From positions 806,001-870,000 of the forward strand of contig NZ_CP127161.1 of the NCBI RefSeq assembly GCF_030263895.1: 64,000 bases of DNA, in the 5' to 3' direction. This DNA is from Proteiniborus sp. MB09-C3 (GTDB taxonomy: Bacteria > Bacillota > Clostridia > Tissierellales > Proteiniboraceae). The position numbers were made by a program, and so were the translations under genes. The notes beneath the pieces are model-generated. The model searched no databases. It had not been told where the DNA came from and worked only from the letters and a program-made list of their open reading frames with translations. Shown here piece by piece: positions 1 through 8,573 of this stretch. Position 1 is the stretch's first letter. Each line of letters begins with the position of its first letter.

Positions 1-335
1 CCAGCAATCAGAATACATTTCCTGCCTAGCTTTTCTATATATGCTTTTGTATTTTGCGCATCCTCATGCTCGTTGTAATAAACAACGGAAATATCCGCGC
101 CCTCCTTGGCAAAGGCAACCGAAACAGCCCTGCCTATGCCGCTGTCACCCCCCGTTATCAGCGCAACTTTGCCTTTGAGCTTTCCGGTTCCGATATGATC
201 TGGATTATCGAAAATGGGTTTCGGATTCATGAGTGTTTCCAAACCGGGCTGCACAGGCTGGTGCTGCGGCGGAAACTGTACTGGAACTTGATGACATACT
301 TTTTTGTAACCTAAATAAGGATAGTATAAATTCAT
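1..335 (-). CDS. SDR family NAD(P)-dependent oxidoreductase (N-terminal part)
   Basis: The reverse strand reads 111 codons from an ATG at 335, behind a GGAGGG site, and runs off the window start. After a roughly 50-residue proline/glutamine-rich leader the Rossmann motif TGGDSGIG appears, followed by a conserved AFAKEGADISVVYYNEHEDAQ-type stretch (NAD(P) cofactor selection region). A long N-terminal extension before TGGDSGIG is typical of the YdaD/YhxD-like general-stress SDR subgroup. Catalytic YxxxK lies outside the window. Family assignment is firm, substrate unknown. Confidence 0.9.
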   Translation of the reverse strand, partial: MNLYYPYLGYKKVCHQVPVQFPPQHQPVQPGLETLMNPKPIFDNPDHIGTGKLKGKVALITGGDSGIGRAVSVAFAKEGADISVVYYNEHEDAQNTKAYIEKLGRKCILIA

Positions 336-935
336 AAGGTAACCCTCCAAATTAAACAGAATTGATAATATAATATATGTAGATAATTGCCTTAATGCCA
401 CTTTATTGTAAACGAGGAATTTGTTATAAGAAATTTGTAATATGCTACCAACAGAATCTACATCTGGATGACACCTGTTTTAAAATTCGTGACAATATTG
501 ATAATAAGCAGCTTCTTCTTGATATATTGTGTTTTGCACATGCAGTTCACAATTGATTGCGATATTATTGCTACTATATATGAATTTCCAAAATTTAAAA
601 AATTAGGAAGTTATGTTAGATTTATTATCGACTTCAATGTTTGTTGGAGATTTTGTACTAGAAGTTTTTGCCAAAACCATATGAGTTGTATCTAAAAAAA
701 TAAGTGCGCTAAATGATGAATTAGAATAAGGATTTTGCAATGCAGAAGATAACTCTAGAATAGGTAATCATTCAAATCCTTTGATGTCAATCAAAAGAGA
801 TGGTGTTCTATATTCATACACTGAAAACATTGGCTGAAGGTTGGAAGACTCTGAGATATTTAATGAGTGTACATATTTGGTGAGTATAACGAATATTATG
901 TTATAAAAATTTAATAAAAGGGAGGTATTAATAAT
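336..935. other. Intergenic stretch, no convincing gene
   Basis: A 75-codon frame at 468-695 has no ribosome binding site and no recognisable motif, so it is not called. The region is AT-rich and may hold decayed coding sequence, but nothing could be identified. The promoter of the following ferritin-like gene should lie in its last 100 bases. Confidence 0.4.
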
Positions 936-1448
936 ATGAGTTATACATATCCAAATGGACAGCCCCAGGGCATGGCTCATCAATTCACCAATAAGCTAAG
1001 AGAGATATTAATTGGTGAAATTATAGCTATTAATGGATATCAGAGTCATATTACCAATTCGAACATAATAGAAATCAACAATGCATGGCACAGCATTATG
1101 CTTGATGAGAAAAAACATTATGGATGGATATTGCAGTTGCTTCGAAAATATGATCCAGAGCAGTGTCAGCAGTTTTTATTACATAAAACTGATAATCCGG
1201 GGCCACAAATACCGATTCAAAGCTATAATCCGAAGCCTGACAATCAGATTATACTGAATAATCTGCGGGATGATATTAAAGGCGAATTTGAAGCTGTTAT
1301 ACTGTATGAAGCCGACATATTAAAATTTCCATACAAGGATATCCAGGATGTCTTAAGAGTGGTTACGCTGGAAGAAAAAGGGCATGCTGAACACTTGACA
1401 AAGCTGTTGTTAAAATATGATCCAGATGCATATGATGGCCTAGCATAA
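936..1448 (+). CDS. Ferritin-like di-iron domain protein
   Basis: 170 residues, ATG behind a clear AGGGAGG site. Four-helix ferritin-like signature is visible: GEIIAINGY (about residue 28), LDEKKHYGW (about 54), GEFEAVILYEADI (about 111) and LEEKGHAEHL (about 146). These supply the paired E and ExxH metal ligands of rubrerythrin/ferritin-like proteins. No rubredoxin CxxC domain is present, so this is the short form. Likely cytosolic di-iron protein in oxidative stress or iron handling; exact function unknown. Monocistronic by spacing. Confidence 0.8.
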   Translation: MSYTYPNGQPQGMAHQFTNKLREILIGEIIAINGYQSHITNSNIIEINNAWHSIMLDEKKHYGWILQLLRKYDPEQCQQFLLHKTDNPGPQIPIQSYNPKPDNQIILNNLRDDIKGEFEAVILYEADILKFPYKDIQDVLRVVTLEEKGHAEHLTKLLLKYDPDAYDGLA

Positions 1449-1496
1449 AAAGTGAGATAGATATAAGCAAAGACAAAATGATAGATGCAGGTTTAA

Positions 1497-2074
1497 AGAG
1501 GTAAAACCGAGACTTATGAACTCCAAAGCGTTCAATCTAAAATATATAACATGAACTATATTTTTAAATCTAATCTTATTCCAATACTTGTAATCGTCTA
1601 TGAATTATTAATAACAATATTAAGGTATAAACAAATAGGAAATAAGGATTTTAAAAAAGCTGTTAATGTACTTACAATAATTACATTAATCTTCTTGCCT
1701 TTTTTATTTTTGAATCTTTTCGAGTGTATATTCCGGTACTTGAAGATGTGATTTTACTTAAAATATTGTTATTGCCTGCTTACTTTCTGGTGATAAATAT
1801 ATGTTCACTTGGTTTTGCATATAGATATTTCAATTCGCCAGCGTTTATTGAAGATGACAAATTAACGGAATTCTTTATAAAAAAGTATTCTATTACAGAA
1901 AAAGAAATTGAAGTAATTGAACTGCTTCTTGCCGGACTTACATATAAACAAATTGCTGAAAACCTGTATATAGCCAATAAAACTGTGGATAACCATATAC
2001 AGAACATATATAAAAAGCTTGAAGTAACAAGTAAGATTCAGCTTTTTAATCTCGTCCGTTCAAAAGAAAAATAA
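1497..2074 (+). pseudogene. Membrane-bound LuxR-type regulator, truncated and frameshifted
   Basis: Two overlapping frames make one protein. The first (to about 1751) encodes hydrophobic helices (residues like PILVIVYELLITIL and LTIITLIFLPFLFL). The second (1724-2074) continues with another membrane helix and then a C-terminal LuxR HTH, with TEKEIEVIELLLAGLTYKQI and NKTVDNHIQNIYKKL. A single frameshift near 1725-1745 separates them. The N-terminus is missing: the frame is closed at 1494 and no start with a ribosome site is seen. Intact relatives have several membrane helices followed by one LuxR HTH. Probably non-functional, although the HTH part alone could still be made. Confidence 0.65.
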
Positions 2075-2370
2075 AAGGAAATAATTAAAAGTAGGAGTAA
2101 TCAGTCATTGCAAAGTATGAACTAAATGTAAAGAAGATTATTCTAATACTCAGCTCTTGATTGTATTATCAAAGGCAAGTTAGTAATTTAGTAAGGTGTA
2201 AGCCGGTAATATACATTTATTATTCTGACATCAAGGGAGTACTGGGCTTTATGGTCATCTTTTTTGTATCCTCAAGGCACGTTGAGAGTATAATTCTGAT
2301 GACGTATTGTGGTTGAAAGGAGAAAAAGTAGGGTTCGACCACAATATATAGTGGTTTCGGGATAAAATTT

Positions 2371-2408
2371 GGGTCAAAAATCGGCTAAAAAACACCGATT
2401 TTTGACCC
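2371..2408 (+). terminator. Terminator-like hairpin inside R1
   Basis: Perfect 14-bp stem GGGTCAAAAATCGG / CCGATTTTTGACCC with a 10-nt loop, followed by TTTT. The equivalent in R2 (18285-18322) has different stem bases that still pair, so the structure is conserved. Could end transcription from upstream or act as an attenuator or DNA cruciform. Confidence 0.7.
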
Positions 2409-2479
2409 TTTTAAATAGGACATTTGACAGATGACATTGGATAATTGGAGATATAGGAAGAGTAAATGGTTAAATTTGG

Positions 2480-2508
2480 TTGATATTATGGTAGGTGAAT
2501 TATATACT
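2480..2508 (+). promoter_or_regulatory. Sigma-A type promoter carried by R1
   Basis: TTGATA at 2480-2485, 17-bp spacer, TATACT at 2503-2508. The same promoter with the same spacing occurs in R2 (18394-18422). It would drive the GNAT gene at 2582. Confidence 0.7.
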
Positions 2509-2581
2509 ATAGATGAACATAGGTAAAATATTGTGCATGTAAAAAGAAAAAGCAAACAACAAGTTGTGTAGGAGGAGAAGC

Positions 2582-3025
2582 ATGGAAGAATTAGTTTTAT
2601 CAAAAATTAAAAAACATATGATTAATGATTGTGTGGATTTATATATTGAAACATTCACTAAAGAACCATGGAATGATATTTACGAATCAAGAAAACAAGT
2701 AGTGGAGTTTTTTAATAATCATTTTAACAATAACTACTTTGTAGGTTATGCAGCTTTGTTAGATGATAAGGTAGTAGCCTTGAGTATTGGTATGAAAAAA
2801 CCATGGATAGAAGGCTTTGAATATTATATAGATGAATTTTGCGTTAGTTATGAAATGCAGGGTAGAGCTATTGGCAGCTGGTTTATAAAGGCAATAGAAG
2901 AAGATATTAAAGAGCAAGGAATGAATGCAATGATATTAAATACAGAAAAAAATTATCCATCACAGAAGTTCTATGAAAAAAACGGATTTAAAACACTTAG
3001 TGATTTGATAATTCTTGTTAAATAG
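2582..3025 (+). CDS. GNAT family N-acetyltransferase
   Basis: 147 residues from the ATG at 2582, chosen because AGGAGGAG lies 4-11 nt upstream. Acetyl-CoA binding motif A is visible as VSYEMQGRAIGSWFIKAIEE (about residues 90-110), followed by the C-terminal FYEKNGFK motif typical of GNATs. Small stand-alone acetyltransferase; the substrate (drug, amine or protein) cannot be read from sequence. It sits alone behind repeat R1 and its promoter, like a single-gene cassette. Confidence 0.85.
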   Translation: MEELVLSKIKKHMINDCVDLYIETFTKEPWNDIYESRKQVVEFFNNHFNNNYFVGYAALLDDKVVALSIGMKKPWIEGFEYYIDEFCVSYEMQGRAIGSWFIKAIEEDIKEQGMNAMILNTEKNYPSQKFYEKNGFKTLSDLIILVK

Positions 3026-3633
3026 TGCGGAGATAAAATTAAGTATATATACAGTTATATAGGAAAAAATGTTTTCTAACATTTATATTTGGCGTCGCAG
3101 TGGTAAGATGTTGTACGCTAACTATGTCTATCCAAATTACATTTATATGATGATTTCAATTATAGTTATCATAAAAATTTGTGATTCAATGGTGATGGGC
3201 AAAATAGGCAATATAGATTAAATAATATTTATCAACATATTTTGAGATATCTAGATACAAGAAATAGAATTGAAAACCAAGGGGCTAAGTTTTTAGGTTA
3301 ATTTAAATTATAGACATAGCCTCTTTTTTATATCTCGAAATAAAAAGGGAGGGGTAAATTTCCTTGATTGGATATTTATTCCTTTTTAAATTGACTAAAG
3401 TTGGCTATGTATATATAATAACAATATCAATGCTGTTGATATTGTTATTGATAATGAGCGGATAACATAAGTGATGTTAACGAGCTATTAGAAGAAACTA
3501 TCATAGAAACGGAATCTCTTAACTGGGTTTGCAAAATGAATGGCAATCTAAAGGTGATTGAAAAGACTTAATTAAATAAACAAATTTACAAGGAAATGTA
3601 ATGTTTTAATTTTGCTAAAAAGAAGGTGAAAAC
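3026..3633. other. Intergenic region with two strong inverted repeats and a coding remnant
   Basis: 3281-3330 holds GGGGCTAAGT ... ACATAGCCTC followed by a T run, a terminator-like hairpin with a relative at 47030. 3417-3449 holds a perfect 14-bp inverted repeat AATAACAATATCAA/TTGATATTGTTATT. Downstream, about 3456-3571 reads as an open tail ending in LNWVCKMNGNLKVIEKT and a stop. This resembles the C-terminus of a lost small protein but was not identified. Confidence 0.5.
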
Positions 3634-4341
3634 GTGAAACAAAAAATTTTAATCATAGATGATGACATAGAACTTTGTGCTCTTGTTGAAAGGTACCTTG
3701 AAACAGAAGGCTATGTCGTTACCACCAAACATAATGGAGCAGACGGTCTTACAGAAGGATTAACCACTTCATATCAGCTTGTTGTGCTTGATGTCATGCT
3801 TCCGCAGAAAAATGGCTTTGATGTACTTTCTGATCTGCGTAAAACAAGCAGCGTGCCGGTTCTTATGCTTACTGCAAAAGACAGTGAAATCGATAAGGTT
3901 TTAGGACTTAGGCTCGGTGCTGATGATTATCTTACAAAACCATTTAGTATGAATGAGTTTGTTGCAAGGGTGCAGTCTATCATTCGTCGCTATACTACTT
4001 TAGGTGGTGAGAGTGTAGAGGAATCTGCATCTATGCTGACATTTGATAATCTTTCAATCGCACCTGCTACAAGGGAGGTTATAGCCTCTGGAGCAACTGT
4101 GGATCTTACAGCAAAGGAGTTTGATTTGCTTTATTTCCTTGCTAAGAACAGTGGTAGGGTTTTTACCAAAAAACAGATATATCGTGCAGTATGGAAGGAT
4201 GAATATGCATTTGATGATAACAATATTATGGTACATATTCGTAGACTCCGCAAAAAAATAGAGCCGAATCCTGAACAGCCTCAGTTTATTCAGACTGTAT
4301 GGGGTGTTGGTTACAAATTTGATGGAAGGAGTATAATATGA
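3634..4341 (+). CDS. Response regulator, OmpR/PhoB family
   Basis: 235 residues, GTG start behind AGAAGGTGA. Receiver domain (1-120): acidic pocket IIDDD, phosphorylated Asp in VVLDVMLP (about residue 53), conserved T in LMLTAKD and K in DYLTKPF. Winged-helix DNA-binding domain (about 130-230): LTAKEFDLLYFLAKN, VHIRRLRKKIE and VWGVGYKF. Overlaps the histidine kinase by ATGA. With the ABC transporter and UppP downstream it most likely answers cell-envelope antibiotics such as bacitracin (inference from context). Confidence 0.93.
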   Translation: MKQKILIIDDDIELCALVERYLETEGYVVTTKHNGADGLTEGLTTSYQLVVLDVMLPQKNGFDVLSDLRKTSSVPVLMLTAKDSEIDKVLGLRLGADDYLTKPFSMNEFVARVQSIIRRYTTLGGESVEESASMLTFDNLSIAPATREVIASGATVDLTAKEFDLLYFLAKNSGRVFTKKQIYRAVWKDEYAFDDNNIMVHIRRLRKKIEPNPEQPQFIQTVWGVGYKFDGRSII

Positions 4342-5246
4342 GTATATTTATTATAGTTACCCTCAGCCTGATTTGTATTCTGTGTATATTTCTCTTTGTT
4401 ATGCAGAGAAAACAGCTAAGGCAAATGTTAGACGTTCTTGTGGCGGCTAAAAATGGAGAAAATAAAAAAATATTTATCAAAGATAACGGAGTTGTTTCGA
4501 AAATAAGTTTTGAAATTAATGAGTTAATTTATAGCCATAACCAAGAATTATCACGTCAGAAAAGGTTAGAGCAAGCAAACAAAGAATTACTCACAAGCCT
4601 TTCCCATGATGTGAGAACGCCCCTTACATCTTTGCTTGGTTACTTGGACGCACTTGAAATTGATATTGTTGATGATGGGGAAAAAGAGGAATACATCAAA
4701 ATTGCTAGAAAAAAAGCCTATGACTTAAAGAGGCTTATTGATACACTGTTTGACTGGTTCAAGATAGACTCCAAAGAATTGAAGCTGATCATGCAAGATA
4801 CTGATATTTGTGAGTTAACTAAAGAAATAGTTATTGATTGGTTGCCTACATTAGAGCAGAAGGAAATAACTCCCGAAATAGAAATTCCAGATGAGGAATG
4901 GATCCTAGAACTTGACACTTCTGCATATAAGCGTATGGTATCCAACCTTATTCAAAATGCGGTAGAGCACAGTAGTTGCAGTCATTTGAAGGTTGCCGCC
5001 AAACAGAATAACGGTATTATTAGCATAATAGTAAAAGATAACGGGATTGGTATAGGTAAAGATAAACTACCACAAGTTTTTGAACGGTTATATAAAGGGG
5101 ATACATCAAGAAGTAGACAGAGCAGTGGCCTTGGACTTTCTATTGTCAAAGAGCTTGCAAAGATGCATGGGGGTAGGGTAACTGCACAAAGTAATATAGG
5201 TGAATATACAGAATTTACTATTGAACTACCAATGTTTAAGAGATGA
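4338..5246 (+). CDS. Sensor histidine kinase (one membrane helix, no extracellular domain)
   Basis: 302 residues. One N-terminal membrane helix (about 3-22), then linker, H box LSHDVRTPLTSL (about residue 90), N box NLIQNAVEH, G1 DNGIGIG and G2 GLGLSIVKEL. It lacks an outside sensing domain, like intramembrane-sensing kinases that work with antibiotic ABC transporters. ATGA overlap with the regulator gene shows one operon; a terminator follows directly. Confidence 0.93.
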   Translation: MSIFIIVTLSLICILCIFLFVMQRKQLRQMLDVLVAAKNGENKKIFIKDNGVVSKISFEINELIYSHNQELSRQKRLEQANKELLTSLSHDVRTPLTSLLGYLDALEIDIVDDGEKEEYIKIARKKAYDLKRLIDTLFDWFKIDSKELKLIMQDTDICELTKEIVIDWLPTLEQKEITPEIEIPDEEWILELDTSAYKRMVSNLIQNAVEHSSCSHLKVAAKQNNGIISIIVKDNGIGIGKDKLPQVFERLYKGDTSRSRQSSGLGLSIVKELAKMHGGRVTAQSNIGEYTEFTIELPMFKR

Positions 5247-5269
5247 AGTCATTTGTCATCTCTTTTTAT
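5240..5269 (+). terminator. Rho-independent terminator after the histidine kinase
   Basis: Stem GAGATGA/TCATCTC (5240-5246 with 5256-5262) followed by TTTTT. The kinase stop codon lies in the 5' arm. Confidence 0.8.
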
Positions 5270-5341
5270 AATGGGCAGGAAAATATAAATTTTTCGCAGT
5301 TTTAGACTTTCTGTTACACATTTAAAAAAGGCTTCCTTAAC

Positions 5342-5388
5342 CTCCCAACCAATGGGAGACTTTTTTATTAAAGTAAGAAAAAAGTAAG
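5342..5388 (+). promoter_or_regulatory. Second terminator and direct repeats before the ABC transporter
   Basis: CTCCCA/TGGGAG hairpin (5342-5358) with a run of six T. Then AAGTAAG occurs at 5371-5377 and again at 5382-5388, spaced 11 bp as expected for an OmpR-type regulator binding one face of the helix. The ABC transporter therefore appears to have its own regulated promoter, possibly a target of the regulator encoded at 3634. Confidence 0.5.
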
Positions 5389-5450
5389 ATTTGCGCAAGT
5401 GTGATGTCAGCATTACCTGATACAATAAGTATTGTAAGGAGGTCATGCAG

Positions 5451-6374
5451 ATGAGTGAATATGCAATTAAAACAACCAAGCTGACAAAGCGGTTTGGTGA
5501 ACAAATAGGTGTGGACCGTGTGAATATGCATGTTCCACAAGGGAAAATCTATGGATTGCTTGGTAGAAATGGGGCAGGCAAAACCACTACTATGCGCATG
5601 CTGTTAAACCTTGCTGCACCTACAAGTGGAGAAATTTCATTGTTTGGAGAGGATTACCGAAAAAATTTAAAGGGAACTTATCGTCGCATTGGTTCTATGA
5701 TTGAAACACCTGGTTTTTATGAAAACCTAACAGGCAGAGAGAATTTACAAATCTTTGCTTGTTTGAGAGGACAGCACAAAAAGGACAGCATACAAAATGC
5801 ACTTGAAATTGTAGGTCTTGATAAGGAAAAGAAAAAAACCTTTGGCAACTATTCCCTTGGTATGAAACAGCGCCTTGGCATAGCAGCAGCGATTATGCAC
5901 GAACCAGAGATGCTCATCTTAGATGAGCCAATTAATGGACTCGACCCTGTAGGTATACAAGAGGTACGAAAATATCTTGAAAAGCTCTGTATTGATAAAG
6001 GAGTAACAATACTCATTTCAAGCCATATTTTAAGCGAGATTGAACAGCTTGCAGATATTATCGGAGTTATGCATGAAGGTAGGCTTATTGAGGAAGTAGC
6101 TATGCAGGAACTTCACCAGCGCAACAGGCAATATGTTGAGTTTATGGTCTCAGATGAAAACAAAGCTTGTCTTTTGCTTGAGCAAAAGTTTGGACTTACT
6201 GATTATAGCGTACATGAAAAGGGTAGTATTCGCCTCTACACTAATTTGGAAATGAGATCAATGCTAAATCAGTGTTTTGTAGAAAGTGATATTTCAGTAT
6301 CAAAAGTCAATATTAGTGAAGAAAAACTGGAGGATTATTTCTCAAACTTGATTGGAGGTGGGAAACTTGGCTAA
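5451..6374 (+). CDS. ABC transporter ATP-binding protein, bacitracin-type (BcrA-like)
   Basis: The ATG at 5451 is preferred over 5445 because the AAGGAGG site is then about 8 nt away. About 307 residues. Walker A GRNGAGKTTT (about 39-48), signature NYSLGMKQRLGIA, Walker B MLILDEPINGLDP, and switch histidine in LISSHIL are all intact. A C-terminal extension of about 80 residues is usual in BcrA/lantibiotic-immunity ATPases. Couples ATP hydrolysis to the permease encoded at 6367; known relatives remove bacitracin or lantibiotics from the membrane. Confidence 0.9.
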   Translation: MSEYAIKTTKLTKRFGEQIGVDRVNMHVPQGKIYGLLGRNGAGKTTTMRMLLNLAAPTSGEISLFGEDYRKNLKGTYRRIGSMIETPGFYENLTGRENLQIFACLRGQHKKDSIQNALEIVGLDKEKKKTFGNYSLGMKQRLGIAAAIMHEPEMLILDEPINGLDPVGIQEVRKYLEKLCIDKGVTILISSHILSEIEQLADIIGVMHEGRLIEEVAMQELHQRNRQYVEFMVSDENKACLLLEQKFGLTDYSVHEKGSIRLYTNLEMRSMLNQCFVESDISVSKVNISEEKLEDYFSNLIGGGKLG

Positions 6375-7104
6375 TCTAGTATATTGTGAATTTTTAAAGC
6401 TAAAACGCTCAAAAATGTTTTTTATCAGTGTTTTAGGTGCAATGGTATCGCCTGTCATGGTTTTTGCTGGGCTGATAAAAGCTAAAATTACTGAGCCAAA
6501 TAAAGTTATTACTTATTGGGATATGCTAGAACAGACAAATTTATATGTACTTCTTTTATTTGGTGTTATTGTATATGGAGTGATAGCTGCATACCTTTTC
6601 AGCCGTGAATATACTGAAAATACGTTGAAGTCGGTGCTTACCGTTCCTGTTTCAAAGGGAGCTTTTTTAACTGCAAAATTCTTTATGCTTTTTATATGGA
6701 TGATGATCTTAACAGCAGTAGCATGGTTATCAACTTTGCTTTTAAGTATTATCGGCAATGCTGCCCAGTTTAGTGCTACTGTTATTACACAGTCACTTAA
6801 AGAGTATTTTCTAGGTGCTTTTTTACTGTATTTTACAATGTCACCTTTCGTCTTTATAACACTTTGGCTTAAAAACTTATTTACACCGATTATTGCAGCA
6901 GCCACAGTAGTTCTTGGCAATGTTGCACTGGCCAATGAAGACTTAGGGGTATTGTTTCCGTGGACATCTCCTCATTTGATTGCAAGCGGGGATATTGAAA
7001 AATATAACTATTCAATTGAAACAGCTCTTGTTATCATATTGACTGTTTTCTTCTTTGGAGTTTTTTCAAGCTTTGCTTATTTTAAAAAACAGGATGTTAA
7101 ATAA
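6367..7104 (+). CDS. ABC transporter permease (ABC-2 / BcrB-like)
   Basis: TTG start at 6367 is chosen for its GGAGGTGGG site 5 nt upstream; it overlaps the ATPase gene by 8 nt, so the two are translationally coupled. About 245 residues with six likely membrane segments (for example MFFISVLGAMVSPVMVFAG, LYVLLLFGVIVYGVIAAYL and ALVIILTVFFFGVFSSFAYF). Topology and partner match BcrB-type permeases of bacitracin and lantibiotic efflux. Confidence 0.85.
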   Translation: MANLVYCEFLKLKRSKMFFISVLGAMVSPVMVFAGLIKAKITEPNKVITYWDMLEQTNLYVLLLFGVIVYGVIAAYLFSREYTENTLKSVLTVPVSKGAFLTAKFFMLFIWMMILTAVAWLSTLLLSIIGNAAQFSATVITQSLKEYFLGAFLLYFTMSPFVFITLWLKNLFTPIIAAATVVLGNVALANEDLGVLFPWTSPHLIASGDIEKYNYSIETALVIILTVFFFGVFSSFAYFKKQDVK

Positions 7105-7116
7105 GGAGGCTAATTT

Positions 7117-7941
7117 ATGGATATTTTAGAATTAATAAAAGTGATTATTATTGGAATTGTTGAAGGTATTACAGAGTGGTTGCCTATCAGTAGTACAGGG
7201 CATATGTTACTTATTGATGAGTTTTTGCAGCTTAATATGAGTGAAGAGTTTAAGGAAATGTTTTTCGTAGTGATACAGCTTGGTGCAATTCTGGCTGTTG
7301 TAATTATGTTTTGGGATAAGATGTTTCCCTTTGGCTTTAGAGAAAATCCAATAATCAAAAAAGATATTTTTTTCATATGGTTTAAGGTGTTGGTAGCGTG
7401 TATTCCGTCGGGAATTATAGGCCTCTTGTTTGATGACTTCCTGGAAGCATACTTAGGTACTCCTATTGTAATTGCCGCAATGCTTATACTTTATGGAGTG
7501 TTGTTTATAGTTATTGAGGCTTGGAATAAAAGACGTAAACCAAAAACGAATACGTTAGCGGAAATTAGCTATCAAACGGCTTTTATGATTGGAGTGTTTC
7601 AAGTGCTGTCTCTTATCCCTGGAACATCTCGTTCAGGTGCAACCATTATTGGTGCGCTTATTATTGGTGTATCCAGAGTAGCGGCGGCAGAGTTCAGCTT
7701 TTTTCTTGCTGTGCCGACAATGTTTGGTGCAAGTGCATTTAAACTGTTAAAGTTTGGCTTTGATTTTACAAGTTCAGAGCTTCTTACTCTTGGATTTGGC
7801 ATGGTGATAGCCTTTATGGTATCGGTATTTGCTATAAAATTTTTAATGGGATATATTAAAAAGCACGATTTCAGAGTGTTTGGTTGGTATAGGATTATAC
7901 TTGGAATTATTGTACTGCTGTATTTTGTATTGGTGCGATAA
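7117..7941 (+). CDS. uppP: Undecaprenyl-diphosphatase UppP (BacA family)
   Basis: 274 residues, AAGGAGG before the ATG and 12 nt after the permease stop, so same operon. Catalytic signatures: [15 protein letters not shown] (about 16-30) and [10 protein letters not shown] (about 167-176), with about eight membrane segments. Dephosphorylates undecaprenyl pyrophosphate, the lipid that bacitracin binds, at the membrane. Position after BcrAB-like genes mirrors the bcrABD layout of known bacitracin-resistance loci. Confidence 0.95.
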   Translation: MDILELIKVIIIGIVEGITEWLPISSTGHMLLIDEFLQLNMSEEFKEMFFVVIQLGAILAVVIMFWDKMFPFGFRENPIIKKDIFFIWFKVLVACIPSGIIGLLFDDFLEAYLGTPIVIAAMLILYGVLFIVIEAWNKRRKPKTNTLAEISYQTAFMIGVFQVLSLIPGTSRSGATIIGALIIGVSRVAAAEFSFFLAVPTMFGASAFKLLKFGFDFTSSELLTLGFGMVIAFMVSVFAIKFLMGYIKKHDFRVFGWYRIILGIIVLLYFVLVR

Positions 7942-8073
7942 TATAGATTATGAACATTAGCTTTAGATAGACTATAACAAAATCGCGATATATTCTTTAT
8001 ATACTGTGTCAAAAACATTTTATAATATGTCTCTATATAAGAAGTTCTTTAGCAATTAAGTAAAATTCTTCAT

Positions 8074-8123
8074 AAAGTAGGAGAATTCGTAGAAAAAACT
8101 CTATGATAACTCCTACTTTTTTA
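8074..8123 (+). terminator. Rho-independent terminator
   Basis: Stem AAAGTAGGAG (8074-8083) with CTCCTACTTT (8110-8119) and a T run. Ends the transporter-uppP transcript. The 7942-8220 stretch holds no gene. Confidence 0.8.
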
Positions 8124-8288
8124 TTGACATGAAATGATTACTTCTAAGATAAATTTGGGGTAAAAGATAGATAGAAGAGAATAGAAATATGCCAAGCTCT
8201 ACAAATTCACTGATAAATCATTGAATTATAATCTTAAATGTACTATACTTTAAATGTAAATAAAATAAACATGAGGTGATTAGTTAAA

Positions 8289-8300
8289 ATGATCATATAA
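8289..8300 (+). CDS. Candidate leader peptide, three codons (MII)
   Basis: ATG ATC ATA TAA with GAGGTGA 9 nt upstream. It is the first start codon with a ribosome site after the promoter. Its size fits a stalling leader peptide, but a start this short could also be chance. Confidence 0.4.
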   Translation: MII

Positions 8301-8508
8301 TCTTATCTAGTTTTTAGAAGTTAAGGTAGTATAGGTAAAGTTAACATATCTTTTAACATTTAGGGTATGTTAGTTGGTGTTGCTTAAACTACTATAAGTT
8401 TTGGATAGGATTATAATAGTGTCAATTTAACTAGATTTATATAGTATTAATTAACTACTTCTATTTGAGAATAGTTGTTTTATACTAAATTTATATAATG
8501 ATACTTGT

Positions 8509-8546
8509 AACCTTTCCGAGACTTTTAGTTGGGAAAGGTTTTTTTG
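8509..8546 (+). terminator. Terminator directly upstream of vgb (attenuator)
   Basis: Stem AACCTTTCC (8509-8517) with GGAAAGGTT (8532-8540) and seven T. It ends only 27 nt before the vgb start and lies downstream of the only good promoter, so it must be read through for vgb expression. Confidence 0.75.
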
Positions 8547-8573
8547 TTTTTAAAATGAAAGGATGATAAGCAA

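Larger units (their letters stand above)
2231..2520 (+). repeat. Dispersed repeat R1 (long form with hairpin and promoter)
   Basis: Core TCAAGGGAGT...TTTTTTGTATCCTCAAGGCACGTTGAGA (written in part) ends at 2287 and is followed by about 230 nt shared with the copy at 18141. Shared parts are TATAATTCTGATGACGTATT, an ATTGTGGTT/ACCACAAT pair, a hairpin at 2371-2408 and a promoter at 2480-2508. It lies directly upstream of the GNAT gene at 2582. Confidence 0.8.
8221..8573 (+). promoter_or_regulatory. vgb leader: promoter, mini-ORF and attenuator
   Basis: Promoter TTGAAT (8221-8226), 17-bp spacer, TATACT (8244-8249). About 320 nt of leader follow. It contains a ribosome site GAGGTGA (8273-8279) with a mini-ORF at 8289, a hairpin around AACTACTTCT/AGAATAGTT (about 8453-8475) and a terminator at 8509-8546. 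This is the layout of ribosome-mediated attenuation seen in other ribosome-drug resistance genes. Mechanism is inferred. Confidence 0.65.

Noticed and set aside
468-695. Possible 75-residue membrane protein
   Set aside because: No ribosome site, no motif, AT-rich chance frame.
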